Shown here piece by piece: positions 1-10,416 of a stretch of DNA of 64,000 nucleotides. The DNA lies in NCBI RefSeq assembly GCF_027943255.1, contig NC_072893.1, positions 28,728,001-28,792,000 of the forward strand. Direction: 5' to 3'. The stretch is from Anastrepha obliqua. Lineage: Eukaryota; Arthropoda; Insecta; Diptera; Tephritidae. The first letter of the stretch is position 1, and each line of letters starts with the position of its first letter. The notes below the pieces were generated by a model. That model did not search any database, was not told the DNA's origin, and worked only from the letters and a program-made list of their open reading frames with translations. The translations under genes were made by a program, and so were the position numbers.

Positions 1-131
1 ACCTGTGCTTTGATTTTTATGCTGACAAATTAGACATCTGAGCTCTCAACGAAATGGTCTCGTCGGTCATCCAAAGGGGTCACGTAGATCACGTTTCGGC
101 CATATTTAATGTGACACACACGAATGGATAA

Positions 132-722
132 TTGAGAGGAGATGGAACCGAAAAAAATTGGAGTTTTAGTAACAGTCAGGCTGTACTGAAGGCCGTGGAG
201 AACGCGAAGCAAACTTCAAAGATTGTTCAAGAATGTAAGAAGAAGCTTAATTCTGTCGCAAGACAAAACAGGCTTGTACTTATATGGGTTCCGGGATACT
301 ACGTTGTTCAAGGAAACGAAATTTCCGATAAATTGGCCAAACATGGATCAGCAGTTCCCCACAAGGGCCAAAGCCAATAATCGGAATCAGTTCCGCAGGA
401 ATCATGAATTAGATCAGCGATTATGTATGCAATTTACATAAATGAAAGGACCTGAGAATACTAGTGGGTGCAATCACAGGGCACAATGTCTGTGGCCAGC
501 ATTAGCTGCCATGGGGGTCGTAGACAGCCCGATATGATATGCCTATCCGGTCTTGAGAATGACGACACTGCAGAGCATTTTCTCTATAGCTGTTCAGCGT
601 TTTCCAGAATCAGACTTAGGATATTGGCTTGCGATATACTGAGTGTGGATAAAGTTCATACTCTTCCTCTTCCGGATCTCTTAAGATTCATCAATGAATC
701 CAAGAGATTTGTAGAAGAGTGA
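132..722 (+). pseudogene. R1-like non-LTR retrotransposon relic: RNase H plus C-terminal knuckle
   Basis: The 3' part of a non-LTR retrotransposon ORF2 that once encoded an RNase H domain and a Cys/His knuckle. Positions 160-350 read SNSQAVLKA, then LIWVPG and GNEISDKLAKHGS, the usual third and fourth RNase H blocks. A second frame (about 468-719) reads a degenerate knuckle followed by EHFLYSCSAFSRIRLR, the usual end of R1-type ORF2. Frames change between the two parts and the histidine of the WVPGH block is tyrosine, so it is dead. The RT domain and the first RNase H aspartate are absent. Clade assignment (R1-like) is inferred from domain order only. Confidence 0.75.
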
Positions 723-1117
723 CCCCAAACTAATTTATCCGTCTTACCACACACTTTTTATCTTTCATATTTCACATTATTTTATGTCAAAGACTTAATT
801 GCAACAGAACTTCCTCAAAATTTTCTTCTACAGGTAAGTCACTATAAAAAATATGAATTGTTTTTTAATTTAGTATGGCATTCTGGTTAAGACTAAAGGT
901 GTTTTCGTGGAAAAGTGGTTTGTAAGACGTTTAGTATATCTTCTGCTTTCCAAAAGTATTGCATGGTTTTTTAACCCTTTAAAGCGTTGACAACAAATTG
1001 ATTCATGGTGGAAATAGCTTTATTTACTTATCAATAAGACATATTAAAATAAATGTCAAACAATTGGACATTTTTTGGTTTTTTACAGAGCCTTATGTGG
1101 AAACGAGTTGTAAAGTA
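723..1117. other. AT-rich stretch without recognised genes
   Basis: Short AT-rich spacer between the RNase H relic and the maT-type element. I see no coding signal, tRNA-like box or inverted repeat. It is the left target flank of the transposon, ending in the TA target dinucleotide at 1116-1117. Confidence 0.4.
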
Positions 1118-2369
1118 TACAGGGTCCGGCACTCGAAGTGTAACTAACTTCAGACCGCTCGCGGAGCTGATGCACGCGCATCAGCTGTCTGCAAGTTGGT
1201 TAAATGACAGTCCAGAGGAGGAAACATTTTGCCGAGAGTAAAGGCGAAAAAAGAAAATCAGTAATGCATTTCAAACGTAATAGTGTGATTGCATTATATT
1301 CGGCTGGGAAATCACAACCAGAGATGATTCGTGAGCTCGAATACCTTAAAGTATACAAAGTCTTTGTTTATCGCGCCATTACTCGTTACAATGATACTGG
1401 TAGCATCGCGTAACATCATGGAGGTGGCTATCAAAAGACTGCAACGTTACGCAGAACGAAATACCCGACGAAGTGCCAATGAAATGGCGAAAGAACTGAA
1501 AATATCTCACCGTAGTATTCGCCGCATACTGAAAAATGATCTCAAAGTCAAGCCTTACAAGATCCAAAAGGTGCATGATCTCACACTAAAGCAGCAACAA
1601 GTCAGACTTGAGAGAGCTAAGGAGTTGCTTCGCTTGGCCGAAAGCGGTCAATTTCCAAACGTTTTGCTTTCTGACGAGAAAATTTTTCACATTGGGCAAT
1701 TCGTAAACTCCTAAAACGATAGGGTTTATCTAACCGACCGTTCATGCGAGAATTTGAGTCATCGATTGGCCACCCGGAGGCAGCACCCGCCACGGGAAAT
1801 GTTTTGGGCCGCTGTAATCGCAGATGGGCGCCATCCAACTGCTTTTAACGAGCCTGACGTCAAGATAAATGCGAAATAATCGCGAAAAAGTATTCCGGAG
1901 GTTGCTTTGAAGCCGTGGGCAGACAAAGGTTTCGGTGGCAAACCGTGGACGTTTTAACAAAGCTTGAGTCAACCAAGAATGGCTAAAAAACAACGTTCCG
2001 AACTTCATAAGGTCCACACAATGACTCTCAAATTCCCCCATCGCGAATCCAATGGATTATTCTCTTTGGGGCATTTCGGCAAGTGAGGTCCGAACTAAAA
2101 GATTCATCAGTCTCGAGGCACTGAAAAAAGCCATTGTCCGCGAGTGGGCCAAAATACCTGCAAGTCACATTCGGGCAGCTTGCGATTCGTTTCTGGACCG
2201 TCTCAAGGTCATAGTCAAGGCAAAAGGTGGTCATATCGAGCAAAAGTAAATTGATTCGTAATTTTGTATTATTTTCACACATTTTTTACTTTGAATTGAA
2301 TAAAAATAATTCTCCAAACAAAATTTATGGCCTTTTTTATTGGTTACACTTCGGGTGCCGGACTCTGTA
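1118..2369 (+). mobile_element. Complete but dead maT-type Tc1/mariner element with TIRs and TA duplication
   Basis: A 1252-bp cut-and-paste transposon. The left end TACAGGGTCCGGCACTCGAA is matched in inverted orientation at the right end (about 2342-2369, TACAGAGTCCGGCACCCGAA) and the similarity runs about 28 bp. TA dinucleotides at 1116-1117 and 2370-2371 fit the TA duplication made by this superfamily. The internal transposase is broken (separate entry). Its SNSP..NPMDYSLW signature resembles the maT group (DD37D). The right end lies directly against a SINE tail starting at 2371. Confidence 0.88.
1264..2249 (+). pseudogene. maT-type transposase, frameshifted and missing a catalytic segment
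   Basis: Transposase of the Tc1/mariner superfamily in at least three frames. The N-terminal helix-turn-helix lies at about 1264-1410 (ending RYNDTGSIA), then the second helix-turn-helix (ANEMAKELKISHRSIRRIL) and the first catalytic aspartate in LLSDEKIF around 1670. The block that should carry the second aspartate (normally WTFQQDSAP..H) is deleted near 1955, leaving WTF next to VNQEWLKNNVPNF. The C-terminus is readable from 2052 (MDYSLW to GGHIEQK), giving the third aspartate. Several stops and the missing aspartate make it inactive. DD37D cannot be counted directly because of the deletion; the family comes from recognisable blocks. Confidence 0.82.
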
Positions 2370-2370
2370 T

Positions 2371-2515
2371 ACATATTTACACCCTTTATTGGGTGTTTGG
2401 CCGAGCTCTTTCTCCTGTTTTTCGACCAATGGTCCCAACAAAGGTTCCAACAAAGGTCCTGCAGTTTTACGCAGACTCCGAACGACAGATGGTTTTTTAT
2501 GAGAAGCTTTTCTTA
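2371..2515 (-). mobile_element. SINE-A copy, 3' part only
   Basis: The 3' half of the tRNA-derived SINE seen also near 4.9, 18.2, 31.1, 45.4, 49.3 and 50 kb. On the plus strand it reads from the tail inward: ACCCTTTATTGGGTGTTTGG, then CCGAGCTC, a diverged centre, and ACTCCGAACGACAGAT near 2475. The tRNA-like head is missing. The tail lies against the right TIR of the maT element, with only the TA target between them. Confidence 0.75.
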
Positions 2516-2520
2516 GGTTA

Positions 2521-2590
2521 ACCACGACCTCTGCTGCCTTGCTGGTTCCAGTCCAGTGCCATTCTTGTGATGCTATTTGGTGATTTTGCG
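2521..2590 (-). pseudogene. Small non-LTR retrotransposon fragment
   Basis: About 70 bp matching the better copies at 14150-14240 and 28700-28770, e.g. GGTTCCAGTCCAGTGCCATT. It is the C-terminal coding end of an RTE/CR1-like reverse transcriptase in minus orientation. Too short for independent assignment; the call rests on the repeat match inside this window. Confidence 0.5.
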
Positions 2591-3426
2591 ATTTGGTAGC
2601 GTTTGAACTTCCTTATAAGCAGCGAAACAACCGCGTAACTTTAACTGAAAAAATGTAAGAATTTTAGTTCAACGGCACAACGCTTAAATCGAATTTCTGA
2701 TAAATTAAGCATCACATTCTTCAAATCTTTTGACTCAGTTTGAGCGTGATTTTAAAGCCATTCATTTGTCCTTAAGCAAAGAAAGTGGCCACCATAGCAG
2801 AGAGGATTTGCAGTGCGCCAACTACTAACTAAATTAAATTATTACAACTTCGATCTTGGAATCCAATTTATAATTCAAATCTAATGTACGTATGTTCGAA
2901 AAAATACATAAAAATCTCAAAGTTAACACTCATATAGTGTACGGTTTTACTAGTAAGAAAGGAACTTGATCACAGCTTACCACCTCTGCCGCCGTATCAG
3001 TTGACTAGATCACCACTTGAAGAAGTAGTAAACTGCTTTGGAAGCCTGCAAGCTTGTCTTCTCTCTCAATAACACCAACAGCCATATCGTATTTGATTAC
3101 CTAATCTTCTGTGAAGCTTGAAATCTCGTCATCACTTAGAATGACGTCAGCTTCCCAGTCACTAACGCCACGAAAGTGAACGTCAAAGTTGTACTTAATA
3201 CCCATTTCCTGATAGTCATTGCTTTAATGTCTCGTCTTTCTTCGCTCGTCAAGCCTTAGAGCACTTCTGGCTGCTGAGCATTTCAAAAATATCGTCCATA
3301 AATAGAATTCTCTAGAGTAAGTACCTGTAGAATTGTGATGTTGATGTAAAGAGAAGTGTTTCGCTACATATAGACACGGCAATCATTGCACCATGTATGC
3401 CATAGTCCAATAGGCATAATATAATA
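2591..3426. other. No recognised gene (spacer)
   Basis: Spacer between the SINE/LINE fragments and the mariner at 3427. On the minus strand near 3100-3300 there are short open stretches with acidic patches (for example around SDDEISSF) that could be an old transposase remnant, but no family is identifiable. No TIR or poly-A tail seen. Confidence 0.3.
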
Positions 3427-4734
3427 CTACTGTGGGCAAAAAGTAAGGTGAATTTGGTTGTAAAATGAAAAATCTTTATTTATTCTTGTAAATCAATTTC
3501 ATCCCCTTCAAAATAATCCCCTCTCGATGAAATACACTTATACCAACGATTTTTCCAATCCCCGAAACATGCCAAATAGTCCATTTCCGGTACAGCCATC
3601 AGCACCTTCTTCGATTCAGCTTTTATCTCCTCAATCGACTCGAAACGCGTTCCCCGGAGTGGTCTCTTGAGTTTTGGGAATAGCCAGAAGTCACACGGAG
3701 CCAAATCAGGCGAATACGGTGGTTGTGGAACGATATGCGTGGAATTTTTGGCGAAATGGTCACGAAGAACGAGTGCAGTGTGAGACGGTGCATTATCGTG
3801 ATGCAAAAACCAAGAGTTGTTGGCCCATAATTCTGGTCTTTTTAGACGAATTGCTTCACGTAAACGACGCATAACGCTCAAATAATATTCTTTATTAACA
3901 GTTTGGCCAGGTGGAAGGAATTCATAGTGCACCACACCACGAAAATCAAAAAAAAAACTGTCATCATGACCTTTATTTTTGAACGACTTTGACGTACTCT
4001 TTTCGGTCTGGCCTCGCCTTAAGCACGATATTCGCTTGTTTGTCGGTTGTTTCAGGGTCGTAAGCATAAATCCAAGTCTCATCTCCCGTAATGATGCATT
4101 TGAGCTTGTCCTGATAGTCTGAAAGCATTGTTTCACACGCATCAACGCGACTACTTTTTTCCAAGAAATTGAGAGTTTTCGGTACCAAACGAGATTTGAC
4201 TTTTCGTAGGCCCAAATGGTCTTTCAAAATGGTTTTCACAGATCCTTCTGATATTCCGATCATATCAGTAGGGTCTTTAACAGTCAACCGACGATTTTTG
4301 AGCACTAACTCCTTCACTTTATTGACGTGTTGGTCATCTGTTAGCGTCGATGGTCGTCCGGAGCGCTCCAAGTCATCAACACGTTCTCGACCCTCTTTGA
4401 AGTCTTTTTACCACTTATAAACATTTTTCTGCGACATGGTCACCAAATGCCTTCTGCAACATGCTAAACGTTTCCGCAGCCGAAATTTCATCCCGCAAAC
4501 AAAATTTGATGGCACTTCTCTGCTCAATCAAATCAGACATTGTAAAAATCGAAAAATGCACTCTTGGTCGTTTGGTAAACACAAGCGTAAATATATTACT
4601 GATAATGACATTCACGTGAAAGTTGGCCCAGATCTTATTAACAGTGCTGCCAACTCATGGAAAAAATAACTAGAGCGAAATTTTAATCCCGCGAAGTTTG
4701 ACAAATAAATTCACCTTACTTTTGCCCACAGTAG
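3427..4734 (-). mobile_element. Mariner element (DD34D) with near-identical TIRs and TA duplication
   Basis: A 1308-bp mariner. The left end reads CTACTGTGGGCAAAAAGTAA and the right end is its inverse (ATTCACCTTACTTTTGCCCA followed by CAGTAG), differing by one A in the A-run. TA flanks both ends (3425-3426 and 4735-4736). The length and the single transposase on the minus strand are typical of mariner. The transposase is damaged, so it could move only if mobilised in trans. Confidence 0.92.
3480..4540 (-). pseudogene. Mariner DD34D transposase with frameshifts and one internal stop
   Basis: The transposase binds the element's TIRs and cuts and rejoins DNA at TA. The ATG at 4538-4540 starts MSDLIEQRSAIKFCLRDE. 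The N-terminal HTH is followed by a frameshift (about 4445), a stop where KWYKDF is expected (KW*KDF, about 4410), then ERSGRPSTL and a second HTH. The first catalytic aspartate is in TGDETWIYAY, the second in HHDNAPSHTA and the third in YSPDLAPCDFW, with 34 residues between the last two, so DD34D. Another frameshift lies near 4000. The C-terminal half from 4145 to the stop at 3480 is open. About 350 residues in total, the normal mariner size. All three aspartates survive, so inactivation looks fairly recent. Confidence 0.9.
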
Positions 4735-4884
4735 TAGCTCTTTTTTCAATATTTTTCTGGAAAAATTTCGCCTTTCTTAGTTGCGTTAAATAACTATAGC
4801 ATAAAGACCTATTGACAGCTTTTGAATATCTATTTCTTACTTACTCAATTTTAATATTTTTTTTATTATACATTATTACTATTA

Positions 4885-5005
4885 ATTCTTCTTCTCGGAG
4901 GTTTGCCATTGGCGACCGCTATTAGAAACATTTTTTTTAATCATTTTTGGTGTTCCATACCCGAAGATTTGACTCTGGGCTCTTCCGAAGGATGGTGACC
5001 GCATA
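4885..5005 (-). mobile_element. SINE-A fragment, 5' half
   Basis: Matches the head-proximal half of the SINE at 31139-31415 in the same orientation: CTCGGAGGTTTGCCATTG, then GCGACCGCTATTAG and a T-rich stretch, then a degraded B-box region and CCGAAGGATGG where the intact copy has its tRNA-like head. No tail is present on the left side. Confidence 0.6.
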
Positions 5006-7503
5006 CCTTTTACGACGATATTTCGGCCTCAAGCAAAAGTCATCTTCAAGAAATGAGATAAGTGAGTTATCTGCCGCTTTAATATTTGTCAGCCAATCTG
5101 CTTGTTTGGAATGCCAAAAGTAAAAAAGGAAATGTAAGAAGTTAGTATTTTGTACTGAAATAAAAAATAATGACGCGATTGCAAGCACTAAATGCAGAAT
5201 CAGTTTTTCTTGAGATATATGAAGAGTGCCCTCAAATACCATTCAGCAGCCAATCATGCGTCCCACGCAATTCTCCATAAGAGCTGAGACCTGCATTCCA
5301 CAAGCTATTCGTGCTAGCAGTAGCATAGCTCAGCTAACAGCTCAAATTTTACTCAAGAATAGTAGGTCGCTTTCAACCTTAGATTTCGCTCACTCCGTCT
5401 TATATTTATTTAGAAAGAACTTCATCCCGCTAATGCCTTCTACAACTTGGCTTCCTTTAAAATCAATGCTTCCTCATACTCGCATTATCTCTCATATCAT
5501 TTCCCATAATATTTAACTTTAAATTATTTACATGCTTGTGGCCATTCAAATCTACATCACAGACCAAATACTTATCACTAATTGAATCCCCAAACAATAA
5601 AATAAATAAGCGATAAAAAAGTTGGACAATCGCCTTCAAAATAATCGTGCTTTACGCACATCCCACGCCCAGCTAATGTCCGATATGCGTGAAATCTATG
5701 TAGAAAGGATTTTTCTTCGGCTAGCGTCCCTAAAAAATACGCATCAATTGGCAATAAATTTCCTTTACACGTAAACAACATTCAAATAACTTCAACTGAA
5801 GCAAAACTTTTTCTTTCCAACCCCCCACTCAAAGGCATGTACACCCACGCCTACAGAGAAACTGAAACAGCCGCAAAGGGACCCTTAAAAAATTCGTCTT
5901 CAGCCAAGTGACCAACCGAACAACCATAGAGGATGGTCGACCGCGTCTTCAGTAAATGGCAGCACGTTAAAGGGGTCTGCGCAAAATGGCACGATGGCCG
6001 CTATTGCCTGCCAAGTACCTACCTCCATATACGAGTGTACGCGGTGTGCGCATACAAAAAGTAAAGATTGCATTTAAAGCGAAAATGTCCGAGAAAATTT
6101 GATTTTTATCGCAATTCATTTGAATTTTATTACGTACGAAATTTCTACAGCAATCGTCATCGTCATCCTCGTCTTCTTTGCGCTCATCGTCTGCATGTCG
6201 CCCCGAAATGAAACTATTAAATGACCCTCAGCGGCTAGTTACGCCACTCCGCCTGCCCTCAATTTATGCCGCACGCAATGGCAAGCAACTTGGCAACTTG
6301 GCAACTATTGTTCAGCGAAGCGCCTGGCCAGGGTTGGTTACCGTGGAGGTGTGGTCTGAGGCGTCCTTACTCGGCCACGTTGGCGTCGTTTTCTACGCAA
6401 TAAAATAAACATTTAAAATGAAATCAAGTTAAACGATTTCTTTCTTTCTTGCTTTACTTTTATGTGAGTACGTACGGGTAGACGAGGATTCGTGCCGTTT
6501 GCTCCTTGTCATTGCTATAGAGACTCGTTAGGTCAGTTGTTTGGTCACTTGGCTTTTGTTTACGTTTCATTGTAGGCCATTTGATTTTATTACTCAAATA
6601 GCCATTTTTATTTCCACTAACGTTTTGGGCCACATTAATCGGTCTTAGCACTGCGGCTGCGCCAATGTGGATGCAAGGAGAAAAGGGTTGAACTCACCGG
6701 GAGGAGGAAAAATCTTACCCTCCCAAGGAGAGAAATGCGGTGTAAGATTTCGCATTATTTAAATGATTACTACTCGAATTGGTTAGGAGGTGGAAAGAGC
6801 AATGCAAAATCATCAGACTAAATGTTTCTTGCTAAGCGATAAGCCTTTGACATCCTGTGCGCAAATTTCAGCGATTTAGAGATTCAGCAGATGAGTTTCT
6901 CTAGGCCTTTTTTGATTTAAAATATAAATAAAATATATTTCTTATAAGCTAACAGTAGCAGGCAAAATAAAATTTAATTTAAATATTTAATTAAACAGAA
7001 AATTAATTTTTTTTAATATTACATAGCCCCTAATGCAGATATCCCTGTATCTTTCTGAGCACCTTTTAGCCTGAATTTTCCACAACTGTTTATCGTAGAA
7101 AATTTTTGAAGTCGCCTATATATAAAAACACTTATAAGAGTAACGGAATATTGAATTATGTTTCATATCTTAGACCAGACTCATTGGGTTCAAACATTTT
7201 TCCATACTGACTTTTTCATTGGCGCAATTATCTTCTAAAGAGTGGCCAGATGAAAAAGATAATTCCTCTAATTGTTACATCTCAGCAGCTGTCAAAATGT
7301 TCGGTGAGCGGTGTTTAACATTCAACCTCAATAGGACGATTGTCCAATTCGGCGGTGCACAAATGCCTACACAGACGGTAGCGTTAATCGGGATAAACAA
7401 CTTAATTCGGAATTATCTCAGGAATGAAGTGCAACTAATGCGGATTGACAACTACAAGGTGAAGTCCCAAATTAAACAAGACTGGCGTCACATTTTATCA
7501 ACG
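5006..7503. other. Unassigned region, no recognisable element
   Basis: About 2.5 kb without a confident gene. Open stretches at 5226-5516, 6178-6408 and 7219-7512 are short, start at arbitrary ATGs and resemble no family I know. 6120-6400 is less AT-rich than its surroundings and may be old unique DNA. 6900-7030 is strongly AT-rich. No poly-A-tailed element or TIR pair was found. This may be host intergenic or intronic sequence. Confidence 0.35.
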
Positions 7504-7515
7504 AATCCCTAGATT

Positions 7516-8051
7516 AGTCTAGCGTAAGTGTACTAACCTGCCATCCCAGAGGTTATGGGTTCGAGTCCCACGTAAAGCACGGTCCTCACACTTTTCCAAA
7601 TTTACTTACTTTTCCTGTTTCTAAGAAAACAAAATCCTCCAATTCCATTCCTCAACTCCAAAAACGCATCCTTTCCATCCTTACTTCCGCACAAATAGTC
7701 TGCGCATTATTTGCATTGCGGCTGCTAAAACAAGCAAAATAAATTGCATCTGTGGCGCCAGCAAGAGGAAGCGGGCGATCGCTTTAATAGCGCAGACAAA
7801 CGAAATTTAGCGAAGTCCACAACCATCTTTGCGATCCTTCTGCCAGAAAAATGTGAAACCCAGATGGCGCCCCAAGCAGCAAGAAGGCGTTGTTCTTAAG
7901 CAACGACAGGTGGGCATTCCCACTACATAGAACTGATAGCGGCAGGCTAATCACGTACCCTGTCAGAAATCAAAACATATTAACGAAATCAACGCAAGAC
8001 TGAATCTTGTCGAGGACTTATGCCCCCGAGTGGAGTGAACAAGGGGAAAAA
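7516..8051 (+). mobile_element. SINE-B: tRNA-like head, A-rich tail, 12-bp target duplication
   Basis: A 536-bp insertion bounded by the 12-bp direct repeat AATCCCTAGATT (7504-7515 and 8052-8063). The 5' end is tRNA-like: an A-box-like TAGTCTAGCGT (7515-7525) and a B box GGTTCGAGTCC (7558-7568) 43 bases apart, the spacing of a real tRNA gene, with a weak anticodon-type stem (AACCT/AGGTT) between. The 3' end runs into AAGGGGAAAAAA just before the second repeat copy. This is the layout of a Pol III-transcribed SINE integrated by target-primed reverse transcription. The body resembles no SINE I know. A bare tRNA gene is unlikely because the acceptor stem does not pair. Confidence 0.68.
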
Positions 8052-9665
8052 AATCCCTAGATTTTCAATACTCAAATATCCCAACATTCGGGTTCCCGTA
8101 ATTCAATAAAAAAAAATTGATATAATTTTTTTTGCACATCAAAAAATTAAAATTCTGTAATTTGACTTTAATATCAACTTCCTTTCAAGACGATTTTATT
8201 CTAAACCTTTTGGCCGCCTTAGCTTGAAAAAATTCATAAATTATGCCGCATTCATTTCAACTATTACCCAAATTATTATTAACTAAGTCGAAGATTTTCG
8301 ATACCTAAACATTACGTCATCTCGGAATCCCGAATTTAAAAATTTTGAAATCGCTTCACTATCATTCCTAATGAGTAAAACATTTTTGTTTAATTTTTGG
8401 TTTTTCTAAAGAAATATATTGTAATTTTTTTTATAATAGTTTTTTCCATTTCAAACGAGGAAACATTCTTTAATTAGGCTTAATATGAATTACCTTTGAA
8501 TAAGTTTTGATTTGAAGCCTTTCCCACGTCTTAACTTGAAAAAATTCATAAAACATTCATAAAGCATTCATTTCAAATATTCTCCAGATTCTTATGAACT
8601 AATCCCGAGAATTTCTAAACTTAAACATTCGGACATCTCGAGATCCCGAATTCAATAAACTCGAAATAACGAGACTAGCATCCTTAGTGCTTAAGCAATT
8701 TAAATTTAATTTATAGATTTTGTAAAAAAAAAACATGATGTTATAATATTTTTTGCATGTTAAAAAAGAAAGTATAATTTGCATTCATGTCAGCTTTCTT
8801 TAGATAAGATTTTAACCCAAATTTTTCCTACAATTGAAATTGAAAAAATTAATAAATTAGCCCAGGGTTCATATCAAATATTCCCCAGACTCTTATCAAC
8901 TAAGCCCATGATTTTCGATACCTAAACTTCGATCCCGACATCTCAGGATCCCGAATTTAAAAATCCCGATATATCGGGGCTAACATTCCTAGTGGCATGA
9001 TAATTTGCATTTGATTTTTTGATTTTCTTAAGAAATATATTTTTTTTAATATTTTTTTGCACGTCCAAATTACCGAAACATCGGGGCTAACATCCCTAGT
9101 GGCAAAATAATTTGCATTTGATTTTTTGATTTTCTAGAGAAATATATATATTTTTAATATTTTAGGCACGTCCAAAAGAAACTGTAATTCAGGTCAATAT
9201 GAACTTTCTTTTAATACGATTTCATTCGCAATCTTTTCCTACAACTTAAACTAAAAAAATTAGTAAATTATACCAGATTCTTATCAACTGAAACGATACT
9301 TAAACATTCCGGCATCTCAGGTTCTTACATTCAATTATCGATAATCCCGAAATACCGGGACTAGCAACGCTAGTGAGCAAAAAATGTACATTTAATTTTT
9401 GGGTTTTCTAAAGAATACAGTCGACTCTCGGTAAATCGAAATTCGAGGGACTCTTTAAATATTACGCATTATCGAGTGTTTGAAATATTAAATGGTTCGA
9501 AATTTTTGAGAGAAAATAAATAAAACTTCGAATCGTCAAGTGTTTCTATTTAACTGCTAATGTTTTACATATTCATAATGTGAAATAATTAATCTTTAGA
9601 AAGAACTCATTTTTATGGGTTTGCTACGAAGCACATTGCTGCTGCTCAGACTTTTCAATAACTTT

Positions 9666-10138
9666 TTAAAGGAGAAAAAGTGCCTGATATGCTGTTTCAT
9701 CAGTTTCGTTTTGTAGACAAAAGCTTTTTAAGTTATCGAATGAGACTCTTGCTACCTTAACTGACACCTCTGCCAAAGGTTCTGATGTATCGTCTTCAAC
9801 TTCATCGTTGCTCTTTTCATTCGTATCTGTCGCAGATAAAATTTCGCCATCGGTTCGTGATCCTGAGACAGCAACATCTTCATCCACTTGAAACGAGTCA
9901 GAAAAACTCACACCGCTGATGTCAACTACTGGTACCATTGATGGGTCTTCATCATCCATAATTATTTGCGTCTTGTCTGGTTAACATTTGAAAAATAGGC
10001 CAGTTTCATCAGTAATGAAATGTCTCGGGCATCATAGCTTTCTTTTGCAAAATCGTTTTTCTCCTCACCTCCTTCTACTTTTTCAATTAATTTCTTCTTT
10101 TCGGCAGTCGTCAAACATTTATACTTTTTAGGACGCAT
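9666..10138 (-). pseudogene. Pogo-like transposase: N-terminus joined to acidic C-terminus
   Basis: The ATG at 10136-10138 starts MRPKKYKCLTTAEKKKLIEK, followed by KVEGGE and NDFAKE. This fits the first helix of the pogo/CENP-B DNA-binding domain, which recognises the TIRs. Soon after, the reading jumps to a segment with no homology to the rest of that domain and a stop, so the HTH remainder and the whole DDE catalytic core are deleted. A shifted frame from 9959 to 9666 (97 residues, starting MDDEDPSMVPVVD, rich in D and E) looks like the acidic C-terminal tail of pogo transposases. No catalytic residues remain. Confidence 0.68.
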
Positions 10139-10416
10139 ATTTAATATAAGTTTTTAATCTGTGTATCAACGAAGCGATTCGTGCGGAAGGGTGCGTCAAA
10201 GTGTGCCTATGTTTTATGCGTAACACGCAACCTCGCACAGTGAAGGTATTTTCAGGGCAGTCTCAAAATTCAAAGTTCTTACTAACACACCAAGAAACGT
10301 TGCATATTTGAATTGTCGAGTGTTTGACCATATGAGTTCGAATTACCACATCGTAGCAATATTTTTTTCGTTCGAATTACCGAGTGCATAAAAATGTATG
10401 GACATAATTCGAAATA

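Noticed and set aside
7219..7512. 97-codon open stretch as a host gene
   Set aside because: No recognisable domain, no splice or codon support, AT-rich surroundings and a SINE boundary inside its end.
7508..7580. Functional tRNA gene suggested by A and B boxes
   Set aside because: Acceptor stem does not pair, anticodon loop is irregular, and the sequence lies at the start of a 536-bp insertion with target duplications. SINE head is the better reading.
8057..9417. Inverted repeats of a large DNA transposon
   Set aside because: Units are in direct, not inverted, orientation; a tandem repeat explains them.
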